A stretch of DNA of 64,000 nt, from positions 1 through 64,000 of the forward strand of contig WNNJ02001434.1 in the NCBI GenBank assembly GCA_012934845.2. The letters run 5' to 3'. The translations under genes were made by a program, and so were the position numbers. Under the pieces are notes generated by a model. It saw nothing but the letters and a program-made list of their open reading frames with translations, made no database searches and was not told where the DNA came from. Of this stretch, positions 32,455-45,283 are shown piece by piece; positions within the stretch are counted from its first letter, which is position 1; the number at the start of each line of letters is the position of its first letter. The DNA comes from Pomphorhynchus laevis. Its lineage: Eukaryota; Acanthocephala; Palaeacanthocephala; Echinorhynchida; Pomphorhynchidae.

Positions 32455-33655
32455 CAGATAAATGCACTTTATTATATAATCTAAATAATATCCAATTTGG
32501 ATTTAATTTATGAGCTAGTTTTATACCGACGTATTCCTGGTGTAATAATTACCAATTATTCATGCTTGCAATTTGACACAGATAAAAACGATTCGTGAAT
32601 GTTACGGTCTTCGTAATTTTTTGCATGTATTTCAGCTTGTTCTAAACTCCGTGCGACGTGTAAGTTTCTTTTAACGTCAATTCTGTGCATTCTAAACGAC
32701 GCTGTCTGATTTGCTGTGATCGTAATCTAAGAATAAATGAATCACGCACATATTGGTTATAATGCTCGTCTGCAGAGACGGCTTTAAATTCGCAATTTTT
32801 TCCAATTTGCAGGAGATTTTGAAAAAAAACTGGTCGATACTTTGTTCCAGTTTTTGCTTTGTTGAGGATAAAAGATGTCGATTGCAAATAACGTTCTTCG
32901 GTTTCACAAATAATGTTTCCAGTTTTTTGATCGCTTCTTCGAACGTTTTGCATTCGTCGACGTGAGCATATAACGTCCCACTGATTGAATTGACCAAGAT
33001 AAGGAGTTTCTGAGCGTCAGTGATGTCCGGAATTACTGATAAAAATGAAGATATTCTCTGTTTCCAATGTCTCCAATCGACGGTAGCATTGTGATTGTGA
33101 GCATTTCGGGTTTGAGAAACTTCTCCATTCGTGTACAAGTGTTCAATAAATTGTAGTAAACAAACTAAGATTCGCCAAAGAGGCTTTATTGAACAATCTA
33201 TAAAAAAGGTCAAATAATTATAAGTCATACAACATTTATGTCATATATAATCTAAATAATATCCAATTTGGATTTAATTTATGAGCTAGTTTTATACCGA
33301 TGTATTCCTGGTGTAATAATTGACCAATACATGTCTTAGCGTAAATATTTTTAACAACTTTATAAAATTTAAATAAAAATTTAACTTTTTTCAAATAAAT
33401 CAAATTTCAATTTTATATTTTAATTTTTATTTTTTCAATAATTTGCTAATAATGTGCGCTTCTGCCGTATTAATTTATTCAGCGAGCGCTGTTTTGCGAT
33501 CGTGAAATCTCTTCTTTCCTCTTCAAAAAGCTATCGTATCTAACAAGTAGTCGTCTGTTTTGGATTCATATTATTTAAATAATATCCAATTTGGATTCAA
33601 TTTATGAGTTAGTTTTATACCGATGTATTCCTAGTATAATAATTGATCAAAACAT
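32455..33655. repeat. Three direct copies of an 80-bp block flanking gag fossil 2
   Basis: The block aatatccaatttggatttaa ... gagctagttttataccga ... tattcctggtgtaataatt occurs at about 32482-32550, 33250-33325 and 33572-33648, always in the same orientation. The first two flank the gag fossil at 32640-33228, suggesting terminal repeats or target-region duplication. Confidence 0.7.
32640..33228 (-). mobile_element. LTR-retrotransposon gag fossil 2
   Basis: The minus strand carries a gag-like region: VDWRHWKQRISSFLSVIPD, AQKLLILVNSISG, then a region with RDSFILRLRSQQIRQRRLE. These match the general form of Ty3/gypsy-like gag in invertebrates. The element is broken and only the gag part is visible. 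It is more complete than fossil 1 and of the same kind. Confidence 0.72.
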
Positions 33656-33659
33656 TCAG

Positions 33660-34477
33660 AGAAAAAGAAAAATTTCCTAGTGCATTGTAAATTCCATGAT
33701 CATCTGATCTAAAACTTATTTTTGTAGTACCAGCGATACACTTGGTATTTTTATCGTGTAAAAAATATTTTTGCAATTTTTTTCAAAATTAAACAAATTT
33801 TATTTAAACTTTCATTTTTTCAAATTTTTTATATATCGATAAGACGGTAAATAACAACATTCTTTATAGTTCATATTCATTTCTAATATGCTGAAACGTT
33901 TTTATTTTTGGAGTATTACCCTATTTGAAAAAATCAACTAATTTATTTAAATGATTTTAAAAAATTCAAATTTATTCCATATTACGAATGAAAACGCCGA
34001 GAAAGCTTACAACCTTTACTTAATCTAAACTTTAACCTTTTTATTTTTAGAAATAAAAAATAAAATTTAGGAAACTAAATTTTATTTAAATTTTATTTTA
34101 AATTTACTATAAAATTTAAAATTTATTTTGTAAATAATAATAATTTAAATACAAACTTCTAATTTCATTTTCTAAGTGTAAATTTTGATTTAATAATTTA
34201 TATCGATTATATAATGATCATATAAAGATCATATACCGATTATATACCGATTATATATAACTCATTACGGTCAATAACCACATTCTTTACTCATTCATTT
34301 TAAATAATGAATAGTCGAATAAAGTACATATTATCAACGAATTGGTAAACAGTGCAACGACGGAGGATCAAACGCTTTCCAAAAAAATTACCAAAATCCG
34401 CATTTTAGGTAGAATTAATGGATCAGGATTTGTAAGTACTAATAAAAACCTAGTATCGAACTTCTACATCAAAGAAG
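33660..34477. other. AT-rich spacer
   Basis: No open frame or recognisable element; very AT-rich with runs such as tataccgattatataccgat. Confidence 0.4.
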
Positions 34478-34489
34478 GTGCTTAACTTG

Positions 34490-34865
34490 GTAGAAATAAA
34501 GATTAGTACATTAATTATGATCACGGACTATTTTAAGCAGCTATTCAAGGCTTTCTCGATTAATTACGCTGATCGACTAGTTTATAACTATGCCCGGATA
34601 TTCTCAGTTACATTCCGGATATCTTTTGCATCTGATAATCTCGCAAAAGCTTCTTGTTTTCTTCAAGTCTAACTTAAACGAATTCGGTTCTGTTGAACAT
34701 AAACCTATTATGATGACTAAAAATTATAAACATACAACCTGTCATCGACGAAGATCTGTTAGCATTCCAGAATATATTCGCATACGTTTTTTGGCGCCCC
34801 CCACAGCAAAAACGGTCACGAATGGGGGCATTGGAGCTCTACATGGACGTCCGAAAATAGTCGAA
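34490..34865 (+). mobile_element. LINE-A-like ORF1 fragment, old
   Basis: Frames on the plus strand read LFKAFSINYADRLVYNY and ISFASDNLAKAS, then FFKSNLNEFGSVEHKPIMM, aligning with the ORF1 of LINE-A (NKFLRSFTKQFHNRV, ISFVSNDLAANYMEYF, SANLAEYGEISSKPIL). A little further on, PHSKNGHEWGHWSST (about 34796-34840) is the remnant of the first zinc knuckle, with cysteines lost. It is old and divergent. Confidence 0.65.
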
Positions 34866-35039
34866 AATAGATGCTGAAACATTAGTAATAAATTAGTAAT
34901 TATTATATGTGAGTAATAAAATAAAAATATAAAAATAAAAAAATTAATAGAATAAAAATATGATAATGATCTGATCAATTCATTTTACCAGGATTAAAAT
35001 TTATTTGAATTATTTAAATTATTTCAAACAGTACGTTAT

Positions 35040-35830
35040 CGGAGACAACATGTAACTCAACCTTGGAACAATCAAAGTGAATTAGAAAACCTATTCGACA
35101 TTTTGCATCCAAGTTTTGATAAAAATTTGGATTTTGCTCTCTATTCATATAATATTTATGAATGATTTGCTACTTCGTTTATCATGATATCATCTAGCTT
35201 TTGCAGACGATCTAAAGATTCGGTTGATTATTAAAAGTCCTGCTGGTCGATTATCTTTACAAAATGATCTGAACTATCTGTCTAATTGATGCGAATCTGC
35301 TGGATTACGGTAAAATGCTGAAAAAAGTGTCCTTATGCAATTAGGGTCGCCCGTCTGTAACTCTTATGTACTATATTGGAAACATTGTCTTATTGAAGTG
35401 TCTCAACATAACGATTTAGGGATTATTGTCCACTGATCCTTGAAAACAAAGTTAAACACTGACTTCACACTAAGTAAAGCTACTCGGGCGTTATATAAAT
35501 AGTGCATTCCTCAGATTAAGCTGTCAAATGTTCAAGTAATTCATTTCCCTCGTCGGGCCACACTTGGAATACTGCATTCAGGCGTGTTTTATTATCACCA
35601 AGTGAGGACTATTGACCTGGAGTCTATTCTTAAGCGGAGCTCGATGCTCTGTGTTGGCTTAGGTGGTAGTGGTTATCATGTACGTCTTAGCCGTATTGGA
35701 ATGCTGTCAATACGTGAGATGTTCATAGCTTTCGAAATGCTTTGTGGATTATCCCACCGATGTAATCAATAATCGGATAGGGTAGGTTGCGGGGACATAG
35801 TAGACCTTTGTATAAATCTTGATTTGGTAG
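35040..35830 (+). mobile_element. Non-LINE-A LINE reverse transcriptase fragment (LINE-B)
   Basis: Several plus-strand frames together resemble the post-YADD part of a jockey/CR1-type RT: LAFADDLK-like sequence near 35195-35225, SLQNDLNYLSN (35255), a CESAGL block, DLGIIVH-like sequence (about 35410), and a region (35584-35770) with IDLESILKRSSM and SIREMFIAFEMLCGL. In family order these are the RT palm end, thumb and C-terminal domain. There are numerous stops and frame changes. It differs from LINE-A. Confidence 0.6.
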
Positions 35831-35879
35831 ATTACTGAAAATAGTCTTTTGTTTTTCTTGACTCCGTCTGAATAGCCTT

Positions 35880-36370
35880 TTAGCTTTGGTATGTATTTGA
35901 ATAAATTAATATTTATTTATAAATTAATATTCACGTGTTTTTAAATAACAATTTATAAGTAATTTTCTAATTAATCGATTCTAATGATTAGTAGATAATA
36001 TTTTATTATAATTTTGTAAAAATAGTTATAAGCAAATTATTACCCGCTTACTGATTAAAATTGTAATTTACCGTTCATAAATAACTAATATTTAAAAATA
36101 ATAATTTATCATATTTTATCCGTAAAATAAAATAACATTATCAGGGGTTTTAATAAAGACAAATAATAATAGTCTATTACGTAGACTCAGTTATCTGATT
36201 AATTCTGTATCTCAATAAAAATATAACTTTATAAATTAAAATTCTAACTTTATAAATACAAAATTATATAAAATCTTATATAATAATTTATTTATTATTC
36301 CTAATAATTTATTTTTATTTAGCACTGTTTTTAATTTATTAATAATATAATAAACGTAGACTCCGTCAGC
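35880..36370. other. AT-rich spacer with R-family end motifs
   Basis: Very AT-rich. It contains gtagactcagttatctgatt at about 36183-36202 and a variant, gtagactccgtcagctgatc, near 36356. Both match the terminal motif of repeat R copies at 22.5 and 23.3 kb. Confidence 0.45.
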
Positions 36371-36407
36371 TGATCTGATTTGAAATCATTTCATTAGATT
36401 TTAAGTT

Positions 36408-36590
36408 TTGTATCGATTTGGCAAATTACCGAAAATATTTATACTGTCGAGAAGGGAAATTAGCATGCGGAATTCACCGAAAGAGGAAGTCTTTGCTGTT
36501 CCAAGCTTGATCACGTTTAAATCACGATGCTGCAAATGGATACGTGAGCAATGCCGCCATTCAGCAGCTCTACTGAACTATTATATTTAG
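36408..36590 (+). mobile_element. LINE 3'-end fragment
   Basis: The 60-codon frame contains MRNSPKEEVFAVPSLITFKS, a variant of the WNSLP-EEVV-APS-x-x-FK-R pattern found at the C-terminus of many LINE polyproteins. It may be the detached end of the LINE-B fragment 600 bp upstream. The Trp of the motif is replaced by Met-Arg. Confidence 0.5.
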
Positions 36591-36927
36591 CTCCGTTGAT
36601 TAACTATTTGCTTTTTGTTTTTCTTTGGGTCAAATTAAAGGATAAACCAATGTATAATAATGATGATGTATTATCTTTCTAGCATAATCTTTCATATATT
36701 TAATTTTAATAAGTAAATAAAAAATCAATAAACAAATCAGATCACTTAACTGACACTCCACATATTTTATACAATACATGCATTTAATTTATTTATTATA
36801 ATTTACATGCATTTAAAATAAAATATATTTTTTATAATTCAGATTTTTATAACAAAGAATTTTTATGAATCAATAATCTAAAACAGAATACATTTGTATT
36901 AAAATAAATATGATAGAATAAAAATTA

Positions 36928-37040
36928 GGTCATCAAGAGAAACTGGGATGTTATCAGGTTATATCGTCCTCTATTCTTGACACAACATTACAGCGGGGCA
37001 AATGACGTATTTCCTCTGATATCAGGTAATTTCATTAATT
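36928..37040 (+). repeat. Dispersed core repeat R, copy 3
   Basis: taggtcatcaagagaaactg, then cttgacacaacattacagcg and gggcaaatgacgtatttcct. Same order and strand as copies at 14541 and 55137. Confidence 0.65.
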
Positions 37041-37628
37041 CATTCATTCATCATTTCATTTTTACAATTCACAACAATTCATAGAGTTTGGTGTGGTATT
37101 TGAATCTTATAAAAACGAATAATTTTAACGAACGCTTGTTATTAAATAGTTTTTTAAATAATGATAGCTGAAGAAAGCGAAATATTAAAATTAATATTTT
37201 TCCGATCGTGCTTCAAAGATAAAAATTTATAAAATTATGTACTTGATATATTAAATCAGAAGCCGCCGCTCTAACTGTTATCACTTCTATTTAAAAACGT
37301 TTCGCCACATTTTGATGTGGTGAAAATGTCGTCCACATCAATAAGAACGCGTGCATATTAGACTTTATTTTGCAGCAATTTTGTTATTTCCCTTGGCAAT
37401 CATCTTTCAGTGATATTCGTCAATAAAACTATTTAATAACCAATTTCGTTTTTGGACAATATTCAGGTGAAAGGATTATTTTGAGTTTGCAGAACTAAAT
37501 ACGATCGATAATAAAATATTATTGTTCCAGATTCCACCTGTCTTATTAAATTCATAGAAATTATATTTTAATATAATTTAATAATAAATACTAAACCCAT
37601 ATTCTTCCATTTTTGATTATATAGTTTT

Positions 37629-37708
37629 ACTGGAACAAAGAAGAAAATAATTTCCATTTATTTGAAAATATGCAATATTTCGATAGCTTATGCTATCATT
37701 ATTATGAT
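37629..37708 (+). repeat. Hairpin repeat M, partial copy 2
   Basis: actggaacaaagaagaaaat ... caatatttcgatagctta. It resembles the left arm of the hairpin at 61710-61840. Confidence 0.45.
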
Positions 37709-37891
37709 TACAATTAAATATTCACAAAATTTCGTTTTTTAACTAATGAAAAATTACAAGCATTGATGTTCCCCACATTTCTACTTAAAAATAAAAAGAA
37801 AATACCGATTAGCCGTAAGTAGACTCTCAGCCATTTTACCAACTCTTCGCCTTTTGAAATTTGACTTATCCAAGATTCGATCTGTCGCTCT

Positions 37892-38790
37892 CCGTACTTG
37901 GCTTGCGTTCTTGATTGCTAGGCTACGAATCCAGGATTACCAGATTTCACATAGTATATGAAACCTTCTATCATTATCTCCAGAAACTGCATTGTCCGAG
38001 ATGCTCTCTGGCATGCTTATTATAGATTGTATCGTATGAGATCATGAAGATCGATTGAAATCGGAATTGGTGATCCTTTGATGGATGCTTATTTATGTAT
38101 TGAATAGTTGCTAGGTCACACAAGGTGACTTTCGCATTGAAAACCAGCTACAGAATCCTTCCTTCATGATATCCAATTTCATACACCCTGACTACTAACG
38201 GCACGGTACTATTGCCACAGCCATTTTTGTTTCGCCCGCTTTTTGCCACTTGTTGGTAGCCTCGGGCTCGTCATAAAGCTGACTACCAACTCTTCTCTTT
38301 TTAAAAATTGACACGTCCAAGATTCAAATTGTCGCTCTCTACACTTGGCTTGCGCTCTTGACTGCTAGGCTACGAATCCAGGATTACCATATTTCACACA
38401 GTATATGAAACCTTCCACGAGCTCGGGCTACCAACATGTGGCAAAAAGCGGGCGAAACGAAAACGGCTGTGGCAATGGCGCCGTTAGTAGTCAGGGTGTA
38501 TGGAATTGGATATCATGAAGGAAGGATTCTGTAGCTGGTTTTCAATGCGAAAGTCACCTTGTGTGACCTAGCAACTATTCAATACATAAATAAGCATCCA
38601 TCAAAGGATCACCAGTCCCGATTTAAATCGATCTTCATGATCCTATACAAAACAATCTATAATAAGCATGCCAGAGAGCATCTCGGACAATGCAGTTTCT
38701 GGATATAATGATAGAAGGTTTCATATACTATGTGAAATCTGGTAATCCTGGATTCGTAGCCTAGCAGTCAAGAACGCAAGCCAAGTACGG
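37892..38790. repeat. Large near-palindrome with a partial third copy in its centre
   Basis: 37892-38271 and 38417-38790 are imperfect reverse complements (about 375 bp each). Shared blocks include ccgtacttggcttgcgttct, aggtcacacaaggtgacttt and gtttcgcccgctttttgcca. The 145-bp centre (38283-38416) is itself a direct copy of the beginning of the left arm, so three partial copies of one ~440-bp unit are present. No coding sequence is evident. The right arm ends directly against a (TA)n tract. Confidence 0.85.
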
Positions 38791-40140
<1,350 letters not shown>

Positions 40141-40309
40141 TGAAGAATATGCATGATTTGAACACCCACTTAAAGATACGCAAAGAATTCGCAATCTCGA
40201 GCAATACCGATTCAAACGAAACTCTTAAGATTATATATAATGTATAAGAATAATAAGAATTATTATTAGTTAAGATTCTTATTATAAATAAGAATCTTAA
40301 CGCATTCAA

Positions 40310-41700
40310 TATTTAACATTTTTTATTGTAATAATTTCAATTTATTTATGCTTATCCTTAAATTACGTAATTGAATTCGAGTGAAATTTTAAATAATTAT
40401 TTACAAAAATATATTTGAATATCAATATAATAATTGATATTGTAATATATATAATATAATATAAAAATATATATAATTTATATATATTTATATTGATAAT
40501 ATTGATATTATAATTTTTAGGAAATAATAATAACGTTTATTTGAAATATCAAACTGTAAATAATGAAATAATCAAATTAATAATCAAACTTGAAAGAAAA
40601 CACGATATATAAATGATAGTAGCGTGTAAAACTACAACTCATTCTTCTTTTTCCCTAAGAACGTTCAATTTTATTCGAGATAGGGGAATCGAACGAGGTA
40701 ATAAATCAGATCACTTAACTGAGACTAAATATTTTGTACAATTAAATTACAAAATGAAACCGATTAAAATTAGAATAAAATTCTTTTTTACGTAGCTTTT
40801 ATTTATAAATAATGTTTTTCTATATATTTCAATATGATATATCATGTTGAAACGTCCTCTCATATTCAAACTTTAAAATTCAAAGCTAACATCAGGAATG
40901 TAAACTTGTAAAGAAAAAGAAAACGAACTACAAGATATTAACCTTGGTGTGACTTGCTGTAAGAAATCGAACATGACTCAACAGTGAGTTACGCCAAGAA
41001 AAATTGTATAGATTGATCATAAACAAATTTCGAAATAAAAATGTCGACGTAACTGAAACGAAACTCAACTAAACGAGATTTAAATAAAATTGTTTGCATC
41101 TTGAATGAAGAATTCCTGCTTTATAAACTTGCCTAATATAAAGATAATTGCTGGGATCATAAACGCTTATTAACGTAAGTTTATGTTTTCGTTGTATTAG
41201 ATCAACGAAATTATAACCCCAAAATTGTAATGCTTTGGATTTTTAATAATTGATTGCTTGTCCACCCAATTTAAGAGTTACTAATTAAATTATTTGAACG
41301 AAACTTTAAATGTTTTACGACGATCAGCTATCGAAAGAACAATTTAAGTTTGATTTAATTTTGCGTTTCCTATTGATGAAGATGAAAAAATATTACTTAA
41401 TCACAAAATATCATCAGGTTTTTCGTAAATACCTTGAATTAATTATATTTTGTTGTTAATTCTGTCATATTTGGTAATTTATAGCTCTTTCTATTCTTCG
41501 TTGCATTATGCAAACGAAATTATCTAAAAATTTATTTATTTCTTAAACTTGTATTTTTTGATAAATTTCTGTTTATAAAGACATATCCCTTTATCATATA
41601 ATGCTATTCGTGAATTTATAGATAAATTTCTAATATACTTTATTCTTATTGGTTGATATCATTTTTATTCTTATAAAGAAGTTTGTTACACAATGTGTAA
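40310..41700. other. AT-rich spacer upstream of the Twist gene
   Basis: No element recognised. It carries one copy of the R-family end motif in reverse (aatcagatcacttaactgag near 40703). Confidence 0.4.
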
Positions 41701-41716
41701 AATTGATTGTAGTGCA

Positions 41717-41722
41717 TATAAA
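41717..41722 (+). promoter_or_regulatory. Possible TATA box of the Twist gene
   Basis: tataaa within gtgcatataaacgag, 62-67 bp before the Twist start codon. This is a reasonable distance for a short 5' UTR, but in such AT-rich DNA the match may be chance. Confidence 0.3.
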
Positions 41723-41783
41723 CGAGATATGATATACTCTCGGAGCTGTAACGCTTTACTGTCAAAACAAAACCACCTGTATA

Positions 41784-42245
41784 ATGGCTTACCAATATGT
41801 TGATGAGAAGCGGAATGAAAAATTTCCATATATTTTAACTGAATGTTCTAGCAATTCACCATTATCGCCAGCAATGAGATTGAGAAGGCACTTGCGCGTA
41901 TCCGAAGTCGGAAATCCATACAGTAAGAGTTTACGTAGATCATGTGTTGATCGAAACGAGCGAAACTCATTTGTCGTACAATATCAAAGGGTTTTGGCCA
42001 ACGTTCGTGAGCGTCAACGCACACAGTCACTCAACGAAGCGTTCCATAGATTAAGATTGTTAATCCCTACACTGCCTTCTGATAAGCTCAGCAAAATACA
42101 AACCTTAAGACTTGCTACGAGGTATATCCAATTTCTATGGTATATCATTTGCACTCAAGATTTTAAAACCAATGAAAACGGATACGCAAGCGACTTTTTA
42201 CTTAGTCAGACATTTTCCGTATGGAGAATAGAAGGCGTATTGTGA
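41784..42245 (+). CDS. twist: Twist-family bHLH transcription factor
   Basis: This is a single open frame of 153 codons. Residues about 69-120 form a basic helix-loop-helix domain: basic region [19 protein letters not shown], loop and second helix [20 protein letters not shown] and YIQFLW. These are the signature residues of Twist ([13 protein letters not shown] and [15 protein letters not shown]). Near the C-terminus, [12 protein letters not shown] is the Twist box (WR motif), diagnostic of true Twist. The protein dimerises with E proteins, binds E-boxes and directs mesoderm/muscle fate in animals. The N-terminal 68 residues are poorly conserved. Changes such as YIQFLWYII in place of the usual YIDFLYQVL show divergence. 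It ends three residues after the WR motif, shorter than vertebrate Twist. No intron interrupts it, and no other host gene is within 10 kb. Confidence 0.92.
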   Translation: MAYQYVDEKRNEKFPYILTECSSNSPLSPAMRLRRHLRVSEVGNPYSKSLRRSCVDRNERNSFVVQYQRVLANVRERQRTQSLNEAFHRLRLLIPTLPSDKLSKIQTLRLATRYIQFLWYIICTQDFKTNENGYASDFLLSQTFSVWRIEGVL

Positions 42246-42517
42246 TTTAAAGTAATAATCTTGTTATACTTGACGATTATTTTTCTTGACTGGACTAGTT
42301 TCGAAATCTATGTTTCCACTTTTTTTATAGATTAAATATTAGCACAGTTGTTTTGCATTGCTAATCATGACTGTCCAGAAATTATCAGCAAATTATAAAT
42401 ACCATATTAATGCATAACCAAAAAATATAAAACACTTTACTATAAATTATTAAGATATTAAGACATTATTAACTTAAGTTATTATAGTGACTACAAAAAG
42501 AGCTACAATCACGAATA

Positions 42518-42676
42518 CACAAATCAAATAAAATTTGATTTTATTTAATTAATAAATTAAATTACTAATACACAAATCAAATAAAATTTGATTTAATTAA
42601 ATTAATAAATTAAATTACAAATACACAAATCAAATAAAATTTGATTTTATTTAATTAAATTAAAATTAAATTTAAA
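42518..42676. repeat. 53-bp tandem repeat, three copies
   Basis: Units start at 42518, 42571 and 42624 (cacaaatcaaataaaatttg), exactly 53 bp apart. It lies just downstream of the Twist gene and contains AATAAA hexamers that could serve as polyadenylation signals. Confidence 0.85.
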
Positions 42677-42884
42677 AACACGTTTCACTACATAATGGAA
42701 ATTATTAAAAAATTTCCAAATTTATAATTATCTGCAATAATTAATTTTATTAACACAATCACATATAATTAATATATATATACAAAATTTGATATAAATT
42801 TAATTTGTTTCCAATCATCAAAATAATTTAAAGACAAGAATTTTATTTTGTTTCAATATTTCGGTGGCACGCACGCTCACGAAA

Positions 42885-45283
42885 TATTTGTAGAAACATT
42901 CTAGAATCATGTAATTGCAAAAGTCTTAATTTTGATAAAATTAATACTGGAAACCTATACTGGAGCACTTAATTGATAAAATTAATTATTGAAACCTATA
43001 CTCGAGCACTCGATTTAGGTTTCAGCTGAGCAGAGATAAGGCAAGCATTTCTCGCCTTAACCCTTCTCAGTCTTTTTTCTGGAAGATATTCAAGAAGGAG
43101 AAGTTTGTCTGTTGGAAGGATAGAGCATTAGGCTGCATAGGTAAAATAATCCTTGATAAAGTTTTGGAGGAGTCACTATTTAGAATCATGCAACTAGATA
43201 AACTAGAATTAATTGAAAATGGTGAATAGAGGTAAATGTTATCAGAAGGGTATAAATAGAAATTATATATTATTAGCGACAAAAATAACATTTAAAGTTC
43301 GTTACATGATAACTTAAATTCTTATTTTGGTAAGCCGAATAATAGAGGAAGCTCAAATACATCAAAGATTAAAATTTTAAAAGATTATTTGATGTAATTA
43401 AAAAGAAAATGAAAATAACAAACAATTATAAAAGAAAATATTATTTGATAAAATTAAAAATAAAATGAAAATAACAAACAATTATAAAAGGAAAGATTTA
43501 ATTAATAAAAATATGTATTTAGAACCTTCTGAATAAGTTAGTAAATTGAAATAACTTGCAAAATTAAGGGATTATTATTATTTAATAATAATCAAAAGTA
43601 TATATAAATAATAAATATTATTTAATAATAATATTTAAATTTGGAAAACTTATAAATTAGATAAAATTAGAGAGAAAATTAAAATAACAAACAATTATAA
43701 AAGGAAAGATCAAATTAATAAAGATATGTATAAAGAACTTACTAAATTAAAGGATAACTATATAATAACAACTATTGATAAAGCTAGTAATAACTTTGCC
43801 TTCATATGCAAAAAGCTTTATTATGATATACTAATGAAGGAGGTTAATTCTAATGATTTCAATGTAAATTTAACATATGAACGTAGTGAGTTGAGTTTAG
43901 AAACAATTATTACAAGTCACTGTTCTATTAGATTTAAGTAAATATATTCCATAAATAAGGTATAAACTTTTATATGCATTAAAACGAAAAATATGAAATT
44001 ATAATAAAGAATTGAAAAATAAATGAACATATATGTACCCATAATCTAGAATTAATTGAAAATTGTGAATTAAGAAAGCTGCTATCAAAAGGGTATAAAT
44101 ATAGATTAAATAATAACAACGACAAAAATAAAATTTACAATTCGTTATATAATAACTTAAATGATTACTTAAGTAAGCTGATTAATAGTGAAAGCTCGAA
44201 TATATCTAAGATAAAATTTGGAAAGATTATATATTTGATAAAATTAAAAATAAAATGAAAATAACAAACAATTATAAAAGAAAAGATCAAATTAATAAAG
44301 ATATGTATAAAGAACTTACTAAATTAAAGGATAACTGTATAATAACAACTATTGATAAAGATAGTAATAACTTTGTCTTCATATGCAAAAAGCTTTATTA
44401 TAATATAGTTATGAGAGAGTAAATTATAAGGAAATAGACATATAACGACATACTAGTCGCAAAAAGGTCTGATTTATTTTTACACAATTCTAGTTACTCC
44501 TTGTGGCTTGTCATATGGCTGAAAAAATCATAGAAATTTGTGTTCAATAAATCAAAGATTAATTAACGAATGAGTTGTGTAATAGACAGTTATTGTAATA
44601 CAAAATACTATAATCGGACAATAAATGTTAATAATAACAATAGAAAATATACATTAACCATAAACTTCATTAATAAATGTATAGATAACATAAATATAGG
44701 TATACTTTTAAATAATTCAAATAGTAAAGAGATAATAGGATCAGATTTAAGTAAATATTTTCCTAAAATAAGGTATAAGTTGTTACCACCATTAGGATAA
44801 GTTACCGCCAATAATGTATAAACTGTTACCCCTACTAAACCAAAAAATTTGTAATTATAATAAAGAATTGAAATTTGTTTGTAATGATTATATTAGAAAC
44901 ATTATAGAAACTGAATGCAATTGCAAAAGTCTTAGTTTTGATAAAATAAATGAAAATATATGTACCCATAATCTAGAATTAATTGAAAATTGTGAATTAA
45001 GAAAGCTGCTATCAAAAGGGTATAAATATAGATTAAATAATAACAACGACAAAAATAAAATTTACAATTCGTTATATAATGACTTAAATGCTTACTTTGG
45101 TAAGCTGATTAATAGTGAAAGCTTGAATATATCTAAGACAAAAACATTCGGAAAGATTATATATTTGATAAAATTTCCTAAACTATTCATATTTGGTATC
45201 CCAAATTGATTGGTTTGCCTATTCAATATCTCTAGCATCCCACATATTTACTATTAATGGTAAGTTTTATAGAGGTAAGTTTT
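42885..45283 (+). mobile_element. Penelope-like element, repeated 5' pieces
   Basis: Plus-strand frames show the N-terminal and early RT region of a Penelope-like retroelement: HNLELIENCELRKLLSKGYK (44958-45020), NAYFGKLIN, and LKDNYIITTIDKASNNFAFI with CKKLYYDILMKEV (43740-43850). The order ENxxLRxLLSKGxxYR, then ADK/DKAxNN-xxxxCKxxY is characteristic of the family. The first block occurs about three times (43190-43375, 44040-44240, 44965-45160) and the second about three times (43380-43560, 43655-43830, 44225-44410), so the zone is a set of overlapping partial copies. The catalytic YxDD part is not here; it appears on the other strand at 55.8-56.4 kb. It is interrupted by a LINE-A scrap at 42985-43180 and ends where LINE-A copy 5 is inserted. 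Confidence 0.72.
42985..43180 (+). mobile_element. LINE-A ORF2 fragment inside Penelope-like DNA
   Basis: The frame with FRFQLSRDKASISRLNPSQS followed by FFWKIFKKEKFVCWKDRALG matches the linker between endonuclease and RT in LINE-A ORF2 (YRFQLSRDRTSIARLNPSQS). It has no tail and both ends are cut, so it looks like a recombination-derived piece rather than a normal insertion. Confidence 0.8.

Noticed and set aside
34742-34978. 78-codon minus-strand frame rich in Phe and Ile
   Set aside because: It is antisense to the zinc-knuckle remnant of the old LINE-A ORF1 fragment plus AT-rich DNA.
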